From the NCBI GenBank assembly GCA_964577935.1, contig CAZOAJ010000009.1:1-64000 (forward strand): 64,000 nt of DNA. The letters run 5' to 3'. Positions 17,607 through 26,244 of this stretch are shown one piece after another; positions within the stretch are counted from its first letter, which is position 1, and each line of letters begins with the position of its first letter. A model generated the notes under the pieces. It saw nothing but the letters and a program-made list of their open reading frames with translations. It had not been told where the DNA came from and did not search any database. This stretch comes from JABDGV01 sp964577935. GTDB lineage: Bacteria; Chlamydiota; Chlamydiia; Chlamydiales; FEN-1388. The position numbers and the translations under genes are program-made.

Positions 17607-20318
17607 CTATAAAGACTTTTTTCCTAATTTTGCTGCCGAATTAAGAGCATCCCTGATGGTCATTCCTTCATATTTTTCAATCCCCTTCAAGTAGGGCATT
17701 GTAACCCGCAGCTCTTCCAGATACGCTCCTGTTAATTGCCTATTAGCTACCTCATTGATTTCTTGGTCAATAGCTTCAGGTTTCTGGTTAATAAGCTGAT
17801 TAAATGATTCTTTTTGGTCCGGAAAAACTTCTAAGGATTTCCCCTCTTCCTTCTGAGCTATAAGATCCCCTTTACTGTAGAGCTTGTACATGCCGACCCT
17901 TTCAGAATTCTGCACTTTTTCTATAAGATCTAGTCTATTTTGTCGTATCCCTTTATACCCCTTTGCAACGGCATCAAAAGGAACTAAAGGGTCTTCTCCC
18001 TGAGGAGATCGTGTTAAAACTCTTAAGCAGGACCACTCCAATGGGACATCAATATCTAAGAAATGAGCTTTTGTTCCCCTTGCCTCTGAGGAGGAGATAA
18101 CATCATAAACATCTTGTTTATCCGCAAGGCGTTTATCGATAATTACGGAAGACATTGGCGCCTGCCTCATAATATCATCGACCAAATGAGAGGTGACAAC
18201 AGAGCTCTCACGGTGAACTTGTGCATGAGAAATTTGTGAATTTTTTTGTATTAATGAGGATTTGATAGCATCTGGGTTGATTGCTCCCCGAACCTCCCCG
18301 TGAATATCAACAGCTCGCTTAAAAAAAGGATCTACTCTGAGAGATCGAGTTTTCCCCGAAGCTGTATTTCCACGAAGAGCATATGTAGCTGGCTGTGTAT
18401 CGTTTATTCGACGAGAAAGCTGCAGGGCTTCATCGAATTTTTCACTTATGATTTGGCGTTGGAATGAAAGTCGTTTGGGATGCCATTCTTTCTCTTTCAT
18501 AACTTTATTCACCTCTTCACAAAACTGTGGATCGTTAGAATAAGTAAAGGCCTGGCAACTGGAAATCCCCCCTTCGCTTAATAAAAGACATTCCTCTCTC
18601 AATGAATATGATCTATCGACATATTGCTGTGGAACAATATTTGCCGTTTTGACATTGTTATATTCGATCTGTTTTAATGTAGATAACACTTTTGAAGGAG
18701 AATATTCTGAGTAATCAATAGCTGTAGTATTTTTCCCTTCTAAAAAATCATGCGTCCAACTTTCCAATTTATTTTCTTCAACAGTGGGCGTTTTAACCTC
18801 AATTTTATGTCCTTCTTTCAAATTCGGAAGAGCCTCGATGCCTGATTTCAAGGCCTTCATCAAAGGATGCGTGAGCTGAATGGCTCGAAAGAGAAAAACG
18901 ATTTTTTGCTTCGTTGCATCGTCCCACTCCTCTGATTGTTTTTGTTCTTTCCATTGAGTTTCTAATAATGCAAAACGAACCTGCGTTTCATACTCTTTTG
19001 AATACCTAAATCCTGTCTTGTGTTCGAATGCCTCCAATTTCTTTTCAAAAGTATTTTTTGCAGCTTTGATGGCATCTAAAGGATTGGCAGATCCTGGAGA
19101 ACCTGTTTTTTTTACATCTGATGACCGCAGTTGTTGTTCAAAGAGAAGAGCAATAGGTGCATACCGTCTTCTTATGTCAACATACTCATTAAAGGACAGA
19201 GACTCATCTGTTAGCTCTTCTGATAATGAATTTAAAAAGCTCTCTATTGAAGCATTGGATTGAGGATCCAATCCATTTTTAAAAAAATAATCCTGTCCTT
19301 CAAATATCGTTTTTTCAAGATCGGATAGGGTTTCATTGAGTTGTTCGTGAGCTTGACTATAGAATTTAAGATCTTTTTCCAAATGATCTGCGAAAGAATT
19401 AGAATACTCTTCTACGGTTGCAGGACTAAATAGTGTTTGTGCAAGATTTTGGAAAAAAGCACCGAAAAAACTTGGTTGCTCATCTTTTTGATTCTTGTTA
19501 ATGAACCCAGACGCAGCCTTAGACAATTGCTCACTTGAAGTTTTGAATTGCTCTTGAAGCAACGTTAATTTTTGAACAGCCTCTGAAAATTCCCTATAAT
19601 TCGAGATTGCATTTTCAGGTCCATCATTAACTAACTTGTCATAGGCTCTTAGAACCTCTTCTCTTCTCATCTCAAGGATAAGAGGGAATTTCTCGTGTAT
19701 AAATGAGGAGTGTTCTTTTAATGAGGACTCAACATGATAAAAGACTCCCTTCATCTTTCCATCAAGATACTCATGGTATTTTGCTGGATATCCTTTATCG
19801 GATTTACTCAATTCCGAATAAAGCTGATACATTTTCTCAAAAGCACGCAACGTATCTACATAGTTTGTGCATGAAAAACTAGATTCTCCTTCACCAAGTC
19901 GTAACCAAGATGTTTGGTCATTAACCTTGCCCAACGCTTGATCCAGCTCTTCTGAAAGTTTCATAAATTTTTCATCAAATTCCAGAAGATTTCTTGCAAC
20001 ATCTACTGTCGCTAAAGAGCTATCAATCACATGTCCGAGATTTTCTGCATGAAAACGATCTCCAACAGACGATTTCAGAGGACTTAACATCTCCTTGCAT
20101 TTTTTCAGTTGGTTACATTTTTCACGTATGACTGTAATACTTCTTTTATTCGGGTCAGCAATTTCATTGACAAGTGCTTTTGAATAAATTTCTATTTGTG
20201 TGCTGACTTTTTTAACTTTTTGCGATGCTCCATCGCCAATTTTTCCAGCTGATTTCGATTGTTTTGAGATTTTTTCGGCAACAGTATTGAAAACTGGATT
20301 CATTGATGGAGAAATCAT
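17607..20318 (-). CDS. Large coiled-coil protein with zeta-toxin-like P-loop kinase domain
   Basis: 903 aa. Residues 1-560 are helical, charged and coiled-coil-like (LDQALGKVNDQTSW, HEQLNETLSDLEKTIFEGQ), with no signal peptide or membrane segment. The C-terminal part has a Walker A loop, RGNTASGKTRSL, near residue 648, followed by INPDAIKSSLI, SSVVTSHLVDDIM, SVIIDKRLADKQD and FLDIDVPLEWSCLRVLTR. This order resembles zeta-toxin/UDP-sugar kinases and related nucleoside-kinase-like effectors. Zeta toxins phosphorylate UDP-N-acetylglucosamine. No epsilon antitoxin lies nearby, and the long N-terminal region suggests a delivered effector rather than a plasmid-maintenance toxin. The zeta assignment rests on motif order only. 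Confidence 0.7.
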   Translation of the reverse strand: MISPSMNPVFNTVAEKISKQSKSAGKIGDGASQKVKKVSTQIEIYSKALVNEIADPNKRSITVIREKCNQLKKCKEMLSPLKSSVGDRFHAENLGHVIDSSLATVDVARNLLEFDEKFMKLSEELDQALGKVNDQTSWLRLGEGESSFSCTNYVDTLRAFEKMYQLYSELSKSDKGYPAKYHEYLDGKMKGVFYHVESSLKEHSSFIHEKFPLILEMRREEVLRAYDKLVNDGPENAISNYREFSEAVQKLTLLQEQFKTSSEQLSKAASGFINKNQKDEQPSFFGAFFQNLAQTLFSPATVEEYSNSFADHLEKDLKFYSQAHEQLNETLSDLEKTIFEGQDYFFKNGLDPQSNASIESFLNSLSEELTDESLSFNEYVDIRRRYAPIALLFEQQLRSSDVKKTGSPGSANPLDAIKAAKNTFEKKLEAFEHKTGFRYSKEYETQVRFALLETQWKEQKQSEEWDDATKQKIVFLFRAIQLTHPLMKALKSGIEALPNLKEGHKIEVKTPTVEENKLESWTHDFLEGKNTTAIDYSEYSPSKVLSTLKQIEYNNVKTANIVPQQYVDRSYSLREECLLLSEGGISSCQAFTYSNDPQFCEEVNKVMKEKEWHPKRLSFQRQIISEKFDEALQLSRRINDTQPATYALRGNTASGKTRSLRVDPFFKRAVDIHGEVRGAINPDAIKSSLIQKNSQISHAQVHRESSVVTSHLVDDIMRQAPMSSVIIDKRLADKQDVYDVISSSEARGTKAHFLDIDVPLEWSCLRVLTRSPQGEDPLVPFDAVAKGYKGIRQNRLDLIEKVQNSERVGMYKLYSKGDLIAQKEEGKSLEVFPDQKESFNQLINQKPEAIDQEINEVANRQLTGAYLEELRVTMPYLKGIEKYEGMTIRDALNSAAKLGKKSL

Positions 20319-20565
20319 ATATGCCTTTATTCTTTTTCTTATCGTATAGCATATAATTTTTTATTTAATTCGATGAACCAACCTTGTAATAAAATTTTTG
20401 AAAAAAGACTCAAAAAAGCAGCCTAAAGAACATTGCCGCAGGTTTTACGGTGCTATGGATAAAGGCTGCAAAATATTCAAGTAGGCATTTCACCAAAGAC
20501 TTCTCCTGTAAATATATACTTCTTTTGAGACGATCTTCGATGAAATGTAGGGAACAGCCTTACAT

Positions 20566-21402
20566 TTAAACAGGCACTAGCTTGTCAAAAAGCCTCGGCG
20601 GTTTAGAAGTAAAATGCATTTTCTTTTCTTTGATCGGATGGGTGAATTCAAGCTCTTTTGCATGAAGACAAAGCCTTGGCACATCGAACTGAGCACCATA
20701 CCTCATATCACCCGCAACAGGATGGCCTGAATTCTGTGTATGAACGCGAATTTGATGTTTTTTACCTGTTTTCAGGGTACATTCAACACGAGAAAATCTT
20801 GAACCGCATTTAATTACTTTATATGAGGTAATTGCCTGCTCTGCTTCAGGATCTGCCGATGTAGATACCACAACAAGATTGACACCTGTTTCTCTTAAAT
20901 ACTCATCCCAAATTCCAGCACCTTTGAGAGTTCCCTCAACGATTACCTCATACACTCGCTTCATCTTTCGAACGCGAAGCTCTTCTTTAAGCTTGATATA
21001 GGCTGCATAGGTCCTTGCAAAGAGCAAGAGTCCTGATGTCTCCTTGTCAAGTCGATGCACCACAAAGACAAGCTTCTTATAGCGCTGCTTTAAATAGGCA
21101 TGGACCGACATTTCATTTCCAGTCTCCTTAGCAACACTTAATAAACCTGCAGGCTTATCTATAACCACAACGTCCGGATCTTCGTAAACGATTTTGAAAG
21201 GCTCTCCTTTATGTGCAGGTTTTGCAACAAAGTGAAGCGATTGTCCTTTTTCCAACATCGTCCGAGGATCATGGCTTGGCGTGTTATCAATCAAAAACCG
21301 ACCATCTGAAATCCACTCACGAACTGATGTTTTACTGCTCTCTGGGAACTTTGATACGACAAAGTCAAACAAAGAGGAAGGGGCTGCAATATTCCATTTC
21401 AT
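20566..21402 (-). CDS. RluA-family pseudouridine synthase
   Basis: 278 aa. An N-terminal S4 RNA-binding domain (VREWISDGRFLIDN) precedes the RluA catalytic domain: DVVVIDKPAGLLSV, then VVHRLDKETSGLLLFART with the catalytic Asp in HRLDxxTSG, then GKKHQIRVH and RLCLHAKELEFTHP. The family isomerises uridines in 23S rRNA or tRNA. Which site it modifies cannot be read from sequence; RluD-like or chlamydial SfhB-like enzymes are the closest guess. ATG 21402 has no obvious ribosome site. It is divergent from eno. The 247 bases on its downstream side (20319-20565) contain no gene that I can see. Confidence 0.88.
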   Translation of the reverse strand: MKWNIAAPSSLFDFVVSKFPESSKTSVREWISDGRFLIDNTPSHDPRTMLEKGQSLHFVAKPAHKGEPFKIVYEDPDVVVIDKPAGLLSVAKETGNEMSVHAYLKQRYKKLVFVVHRLDKETSGLLLFARTYAAYIKLKEELRVRKMKRVYEVIVEGTLKGAGIWDEYLRETGVNLVVVSTSADPEAEQAITSYKVIKCGSRFSRVECTLKTGKKHQIRVHTQNSGHPVAGDMRYGAQFDVPRLCLHAKELEFTHPIKEKKMHFTSKPPRLFDKLVPV

Positions 21403-21562
21403 AGGAGGGATCCCAAAAGGCTAATAATTCTATCTTTTCTAAGAGTATCTGACTGGCACTATCCATTCATCTGCTATTCGTCCATTTGCTTAAAGCCGCG
21501 CATGCAAATTGACGAAAAGAACAAAGGATGTAAAAGTTTACCTCGAATGAGGGAATTATATC

Positions 21563-22861
21563 ATGAGCAGAATTTCTCAAGTGAAAGGATTCGAACTTCT
21601 CGATTCTCGAGGGACTCCAACAGTCGGATGTCGAATCCGCCTTGAAGATGGCACAGAGGCATTTTCATATGTACCATCAGGCGCATCAACAGGAACATTT
21701 GAAGCAGTGGAAAAAAGGGATAAAGACCCAAATCGATATAAAGGCAAAGGAGTCCTTGAAGCTTGCGCCGCAATCGATGATGAAATTGCACAGACACTTA
21801 TCGGCAAATCACCGTTTGAGCAACAAGAACTTGACTGTCTGATGATCTCCCTCGATGGAACTCCAAATAAATCACGGCTTGGTGCAAATGCCATTTTAGC
21901 CGCCTCTCTAGCTCTGGCTCGAGCCTCTGCTCAATCGCTAAAAATTCCACTTTGGAAGTATTTAGGAGGTCCCTGCGCACGAATTCTTCCAATCCCCATG
22001 ATGAATATCTTAAACGGGGGTGCACATGCAGATAACTCTCTCGATTTCCAAGAATTCATGATTCGGCCAATTGGAGCCTCCTCATTTTCTGAGGCAATCC
22101 GGTGGGGAGCTGAAGTTTTTATGAGTTTAAAAGCGGTGCTCAAAAAACGAGGTCTTTCAACTGCTGTTGGAGATGAAGGAGGATTTGCTCCAAATCTTCA
22201 AGGAGATCAAGAAGCTCTCGATTTAATCATCGACTCTATCGTCGCAGCAGGCCTTCAACCCGGATCGGATATATCTATCGCCATGGACTGTGCCGCCACT
22301 GAGCTTTATGATAAAAAATCAGATCGATATATCGAGAAAAAACGTATTGCTCGCGGAGAAAAGGGATCATCAAGATCATCTTCCGAGCAAATTGAATACT
22401 TAGACTCACTTGTAAAAACCTATCCGATCGACTCGATTGAAGATGGTCTTGCAGAAGACGATTGGAGGGGGTGGACTCTTTTGAATCAAAAACTCGGCAG
22501 CCGAATACAAATTGTTGGAGATGACCTCTTCGTAACCAATCCCCACTTCTTGCAGCGCGGAATTCGTGAAAAAAGTGCTAATGCCATTTTAATCAAACTC
22601 AATCAAATCGGCACTTTGAGCGAAACGATTGAAACAGTCTCTATCGCCCAGCAGGCCGGAATGGGAACCATAATTTCGCACCGGTCAGGTGAAACAGAGG
22701 ATAGTTTTATAGCGGACTTGAGCGTAGCCCTCAGGAGCGGGCAAATTAAAACAGGAGCGCCCTGTCGTTCGGACAGAATAGCAAAATATAACAGACTTTT
22801 AGTCATAGAGTCTGATCTTGGGAAGACAGCCCACTACGCAGGGCAAACTCTTTCTCTCTAA
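21563..22861 (+). CDS. eno: Enolase
   Basis: 432 aa, full length. It interconverts 2-phosphoglycerate and phosphoenolpyruvate. Seen in order: LLDSRGTPTVG, VPSGASTGTFEA (mobile catalytic loop), GGAHADNSLDFQEFM, VGDEGGFAPNL (catalytic Glu), SIEDGLAEDDW (Mg ligands), VGDDLFVTN, ILIKLNQIGT (catalytic Lys) and SHRSGETEDSFIADL. ATG 21563 is preceded by GAGGGA at eight bases. The gene ends just before a strong hairpin at 22872-22909 shared with ahpC. With the PEPCK at 48.5 kb it connects phosphoenolpyruvate to central metabolism. Confidence 0.97.
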   Translation: MSRISQVKGFELLDSRGTPTVGCRIRLEDGTEAFSYVPSGASTGTFEAVEKRDKDPNRYKGKGVLEACAAIDDEIAQTLIGKSPFEQQELDCLMISLDGTPNKSRLGANAILAASLALARASAQSLKIPLWKYLGGPCARILPIPMMNILNGGAHADNSLDFQEFMIRPIGASSFSEAIRWGAEVFMSLKAVLKKRGLSTAVGDEGGFAPNLQGDQEALDLIIDSIVAAGLQPGSDISIAMDCAATELYDKKSDRYIEKKRIARGEKGSSRSSSEQIEYLDSLVKTYPIDSIEDGLAEDDWRGWTLLNQKLGSRIQIVGDDLFVTNPHFLQRGIREKSANAILIKLNQIGTLSETIETVSIAQQAGMGTIISHRSGETEDSFIADLSVALRSGQIKTGAPCRSDRIAKYNRLLVIESDLGKTAHYAGQTLSL

Positions 22862-22871
22862 AAGTTTCTCG

Positions 22872-22909
22872 ATTGCGTTGAAAGAAGCCAGATCTTCTTT
22901 CAACGCAAT
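22872..22909. terminator. Bidirectional hairpin between eno and ahpC
   Basis: A perfect 16-bp stem, ATTGCGTTGAAAGAAG (22872-22887) with CTTCTTTCAACGCAAT (22894-22909), encloses a six-base loop CCAGAT. It lies 10 bases after the eno stop and 17 bases after the convergent ahpC stop, so it can end both transcripts. Neither side has a long T run, so termination may be weak or the hairpin may stabilise 3' ends. Confidence 0.75.
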
Positions 22910-22926
22910 ATATGGTGGAAAAAGGT

Positions 22927-23514
22927 TTATTTTAATACTGTTTGATAACTTCTCAATCCTTCAAGCGTCGCCACCATTCCTTTTTTTCCGTTCTTCCAGT
23001 TCGCAGGACATACCTCGCCATTTTTTTGGAAGAAAGTAAGAGCATCTACCATTCTCAAAACTTCATCCACGGAACGTCCAAGTGGAAGATCATTGATAAG
23101 CATATGGCGGATAATTTGGCGCTCATCAATTAAAAAGAGAGCTCTGTAAGCGATCCCCTCTGATGGAACTAAAACATTAAATTTTTCACAAACATCCTTT
23201 GTGACATCCCCAATCAGTGGATAATTGACGCCCTCGATCCCGCCCTTTTCGACGGGCGTTGAAAGCCAAGCTAAGTGAGTATAGCAGCTATCAATGGAGC
23301 AGCCAATTACCTGACATCCCCTCTCCTCAAACTCAGATCGAGCCTTTTCAAAAGCTATAAGTTCTGTGGGGCACACAAAGGTAAAGTCAAGAGGGTAAAA
23401 GAAAAGAACAATTTTTTTACCAATGAACTGTTTGAGTGTAAACCCTTCCTGAATTTGTCCATCTACGACTGCTTTAGTAGTAATTTCGGGAACGCTTCTA
23501 CCGATGAATGCCAT
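22927..23514 (-). CDS. ahpC: Typical 2-Cys peroxiredoxin
   Basis: 195 aa. Peroxidatic cysteine in FTFVCPTELIAFEKA near residue 50 and resolving cysteine in GEVCPANW near residue 168, which define a Prx1/AhpC-type 2-Cys peroxiredoxin. It reduces hydrogen peroxide and organic peroxides using a thioredoxin-type donor. DFTFVCPTE, INDLPLGRSVDEVLRMVDAL and the C-terminal tail are all normal for the family. ATG 23514 is preceded by GGAG at six bases. It is divergent from the small gene at 23564, with 49 bases between them. Confidence 0.95.
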   Translation of the reverse strand: MAFIGRSVPEITTKAVVDGQIQEGFTLKQFIGKKIVLFFYPLDFTFVCPTELIAFEKARSEFEERGCQVIGCSIDSCYTHLAWLSTPVEKGGIEGVNYPLIGDVTKDVCEKFNVLVPSEGIAYRALFLIDERQIIRHMLINDLPLGRSVDEVLRMVDALTFFQKNGEVCPANWKNGKKGMVATLEGLRSYQTVLK

Positions 23515-23563
23515 AAGTTCTCCAAGGTGATATACTGGTTATGTAGGGCAATGGTCTAAGAAT

Positions 23564-24040
23564 ATGTCCTTTGAACTCAATACAAATCAAGATAGTAGCG
23601 AATCAAGGAAACACAGCATGCAGGCATCAAACTTTCCGGCAGTGACCCTTTTTGGGGAAGCTGAAAAGGGAGAGCTGTGCATAGGAAGGTTTTGCTCCAC
23701 GCTTTGGCAGCTCTGGGACTCTTTTGGAGAGCCTCCAGAAAACACCGAGGGATTATTTTATGCTATCCAATCTCTTAATTTCGGCAAGCCTGTTTTATAC
23801 TTTCGTGTTGAGGAAGAGGGAAGCTCTCTCGAAGATTATGAAATTGCTTTGTCTGGGCTTGAATCGTCCATTCCTGAACAAACAAAAATAGGCGCGATTT
23901 TTCTTCCGAAAATGGGGGCAAGGAAAGTCATCAGCCACTGCCTGCATATCTGTGTTCGACATGCAGGCCTGCTGATTATGACCAATAAGGATTTGTTTGA
24001 TTACTTGACAGACACAGCGCCATCAAGGGTGATCGAATGA
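23564..24040 (+). CDS. Unidentified small protein divergent from ahpC
   Basis: 158 aa, no known domain recognised. A possible internal start is the Met that begins MQASNFPAVTLFGE. The body looks like a compact alpha/beta protein (GLFYAIQSLNFGKPVLYFRVEEEG, IGAIFLPKMGARKVISHCL). There is no signal peptide or membrane helix. It shares a 49-base divergent promoter region with ahpC and overlaps the 3' end of the CocE-type gene by 40 bases. From memory, Chlamydia also has a small unknown gene beside its peroxiredoxin gene, so this may be a conserved chlamydial protein. Confidence 0.6.
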   Translation: MSFELNTNQDSSESRKHSMQASNFPAVTLFGEAEKGELCIGRFCSTLWQLWDSFGEPPENTEGLFYAIQSLNFGKPVLYFRVEEEGSSLEDYEIALSGLESSIPEQTKIGAIFLPKMGARKVISHCLHICVRHAGLLIMTNKDLFDYLTDTAPSRVIE

Positions 24041-25713
24041 TCATCGACTGTCTTTTCTGCAATAGCTTGAGAGTTTGCAGCCTGCTGCATTACGGGCAGC
24101 ATAAGACGCGATGGAGTTTTCGACCCTGAATAGAGGGTAAATCCAGGCCCTTTTTTGCCAGTAACAGATGGAGACAGATCATAGCCCGGATAGTTGGAAG
24201 CAGAGATCAAAAGGCCAATTTTATGTCCTTTTGCAAAGACCATGCTTGTCGACCAAAGATCTACAACAACCAGGCGTGGCTGCGATGCTTTCCCTTCTGG
24301 ATGAGCATTAGGAAGCATGTGTGAAACACCTTCAGCAATGATATAATGCTCGCCTTTCGGAGAAATATCAATCAATCGCAAACAAAGATCTCGCTCTTCT
24401 TGAATGTCCCCAACGTAGAGATTCGCATACAGTCTACCAGTAACCTCAAGATCACTCTTAAGAAAATCTGTTGAAAGAAGCAGCACATCATCTCGAGAGA
24501 CTATCGAGGTAATATCAAGAGGACCGTCAGGCATGAAGAGATTTCTTCCACCGACTGTCGGAACAGGATTTGAAGGATCGTACGGCAGAGTATAAGAAAG
24601 CTGCTCTTCTTCGATCGAATCTGACCCAGAGAGTTTTTTCTCTCTATCTAGACTGAATCCAATATAATGAGCACCGGCAGGCGGCCATATTTCGGAAGTT
24701 TTCCATACATTTCCTGATGATGGAGTTCCATCAAATGGTCCCATAACATAATACTGTATCGCAGGAGCTTCAGAGATTTCTTTTCCAACTCCTTTAAGAT
24801 GCCAATCAAGCCAGCCTCTTTGTGAAATTGGCACAGGCGGCGTTAACATAGCTTCTGTAAGGTTGAAAGAACCGAGTTTTTTTGAGTATCTAAATCGATG
24901 TCCCCAAGGACCTATAATTAATTTGTGAAGCTTGCGAACTTCCGTTTGAGAGTGTTCTTTTGCAGCAATGAATGCATCAATGGTTCCTTGCGAGAAAATA
25001 TCGAACCATCCGCCGATATGCAGCTGTGGCACTCTAATATGATCCGCGTAATCGATAGCATTAAATTTGCTCCAAAATGCATCGTACCTTGAACGCTCTT
25101 TTAGCCAATTAACTACTGAAGGCTGCCTCTGGTGAACTTTAAGCCACCCTTCGACCTGCTCTTTTCGAAACTGACCTCCAGGATATATGGCATACTGATA
25201 CATACTAGGCGCTGCCATTTCGATATGCTGGCAAACAAGATTTGGCGGAGCTGATGGAGCCAGCAAGAGCTGTGTAATACCAGTAGCGGAAACACCAATA
25301 GTTGCAACCTTTCCAGTACAAAAGGGCTGTTGAGCAATCCATTGAACGGTATCATATCCATCCACCGGATATGAACCCGAAAGAGACCATCCATCAGTTA
25401 AATAGGGAATAGTCGTACCGGATGTATCACAACAAGATCTTGTAGATTGAACGACGAGAGCATATCCCGAATCAACAAGTTCAAACCAGACCGGATCGAT
25501 TCGATCTTTACCCAAAGGGTGTCGAACTAAAACACAGGGGATTTTCTGTCCGGAAGTAAAAGATTTTGGCAAGAAAAGGTTGGCGGGAAGCTTAACCTCA
25601 TCACGCATAGGAATCTCTAAAATAGCATCTGGAGCTCTTTCTTCAGAAGCATCAAGACAGGATACTAATCTAGATAGCAATAATGAAATAACGAGTAATG
25701 ATCGTAAAAGCAT
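24001..25713 (-). CDS. Exported CocE/NonD-family alpha/beta hydrolase
   Basis: 570 aa. A signal peptide spans residues 1-20 (LLRSLLVISLLLSRLVSCLDA); the cysteine in VSCLDA could be a lipidation site. The CocE/X-Pro dipeptidyl-peptidase fold is shown by MRDEVKLPANLFLP, VRHPLGKD, the nucleophile elbow TIGVSATGITQLLLA (family GxSYxGxTQ; Tyr is Ala here), LHIGGWFDIFSQG (catalytic Asp region), IIGPWGHRF (catalytic His region) and a C-terminal jelly-roll (DLEVTGRLYANLYV). Family members cleave acyl or peptide bonds such as cocaine, glutaryl-7-ACA and X-Pro dipeptides; the substrate here is unknown. It probably acts in the periplasm or outside the cell. Confidence 0.88.
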   Translation of the reverse strand: MLLRSLLVISLLLSRLVSCLDASEERAPDAILEIPMRDEVKLPANLFLPKSFTSGQKIPCVLVRHPLGKDRIDPVWFELVDSGYALVVQSTRSCCDTSGTTIPYLTDGWSLSGSYPVDGYDTVQWIAQQPFCTGKVATIGVSATGITQLLLAPSAPPNLVCQHIEMAAPSMYQYAIYPGGQFRKEQVEGWLKVHQRQPSVVNWLKERSRYDAFWSKFNAIDYADHIRVPQLHIGGWFDIFSQGTIDAFIAAKEHSQTEVRKLHKLIIGPWGHRFRYSKKLGSFNLTEAMLTPPVPISQRGWLDWHLKGVGKEISEAPAIQYYVMGPFDGTPSSGNVWKTSEIWPPAGAHYIGFSLDREKKLSGSDSIEEEQLSYTLPYDPSNPVPTVGGRNLFMPDGPLDITSIVSRDDVLLLSTDFLKSDLEVTGRLYANLYVGDIQEERDLCLRLIDISPKGEHYIIAEGVSHMLPNAHPEGKASQPRLVVVDLWSTSMVFAKGHKIGLLISASNYPGYDLSPSVTGKKGPGFTLYSGSKTPSRLMLPVMQQAANSQAIAEKTVDDHSITLDGAVSVK

Positions 25714-25858
25714 TATATTATACTGGGATTAGGATGAATGAGAATAACGCGGCGCATTCAACGGCCGTATAGAACAGATCAATTGATACGGGAGAATATG
25801 AAGCATCTCCCGTTCAATATCGACTGGATTTACCCAAGCAAAATAATGGGATAGCTTA

Positions 25859-26161
25859 TCAAGCAGCTTGCGTTGCAAGACGAGCAGCCATCCGAGCCTT
25901 AATTCGGCTCGCTTTATTTTTCTTGTAAATGCCATTTTTAACTCCCTTATCAACGAGACTATTGATCTCACTGAGGGACTGTACTGACTCTTTCGTGTCT
26001 TTTTTTGACACTTGAGCTAAGAAGGACTTAACAGCTGTTTTAACGCGCGAACGTGCAGCTTTATTGCGTAAGCGTTTTTTTTCGCTCTGCAATTGTCGCT
26101 TAACACTCGTTGGCCGTTTTGCTTTTTTCGACCCTTCTTCCTTCTGCTGTGGATTTGCCAT
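25859..26161 (-). CDS. rpsT: 30S ribosomal protein S20
   Basis: 100 aa, very basic. Typical S20 pattern: KRQLQSEKKRLRNKAARSRVKTAVKSF in the N-terminal helix and KKNKASRIKARMAARL at the C-terminus (family KGxIHKNKAARxKSRLxxxi). The N-terminal 15 residues (NPQQKEEGSKKAKRP) form a longer tail than in E. coli. It binds 16S rRNA early in assembly. It is divergent from the coiled-coil gene at 26245 and close to rpoD, an arrangement I recall from Chlamydia as well. Confidence 0.95.
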   Translation of the reverse strand: MANPQQKEEGSKKAKRPTSVKRQLQSEKKRLRNKAARSRVKTAVKSFLAQVSKKDTKESVQSLSEINSLVDKGVKNGIYKKNKASRIKARMAARLATQAA

Positions 26162-26244
26162 GCTTTCGCTCCGGAAAATAGAAAGATGTGTATGTTTTAG
26201 GAAGCAGTAATTGTACTCATTTGGGTTTTTATTTTTCCACGTAA

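Noticed and set aside
20319..20565. Possible small RNA or terminator using GCAGCC and GGCTGC near 20421 and 20465
   Set aside because: The arms are only six bases and far apart; too weak to call.
25729..25971. Minus-strand 80-aa frame between the CocE-type gene and rpsT
   Set aside because: It overlaps rpsT in another frame and shows no motif; treated as a shadow.
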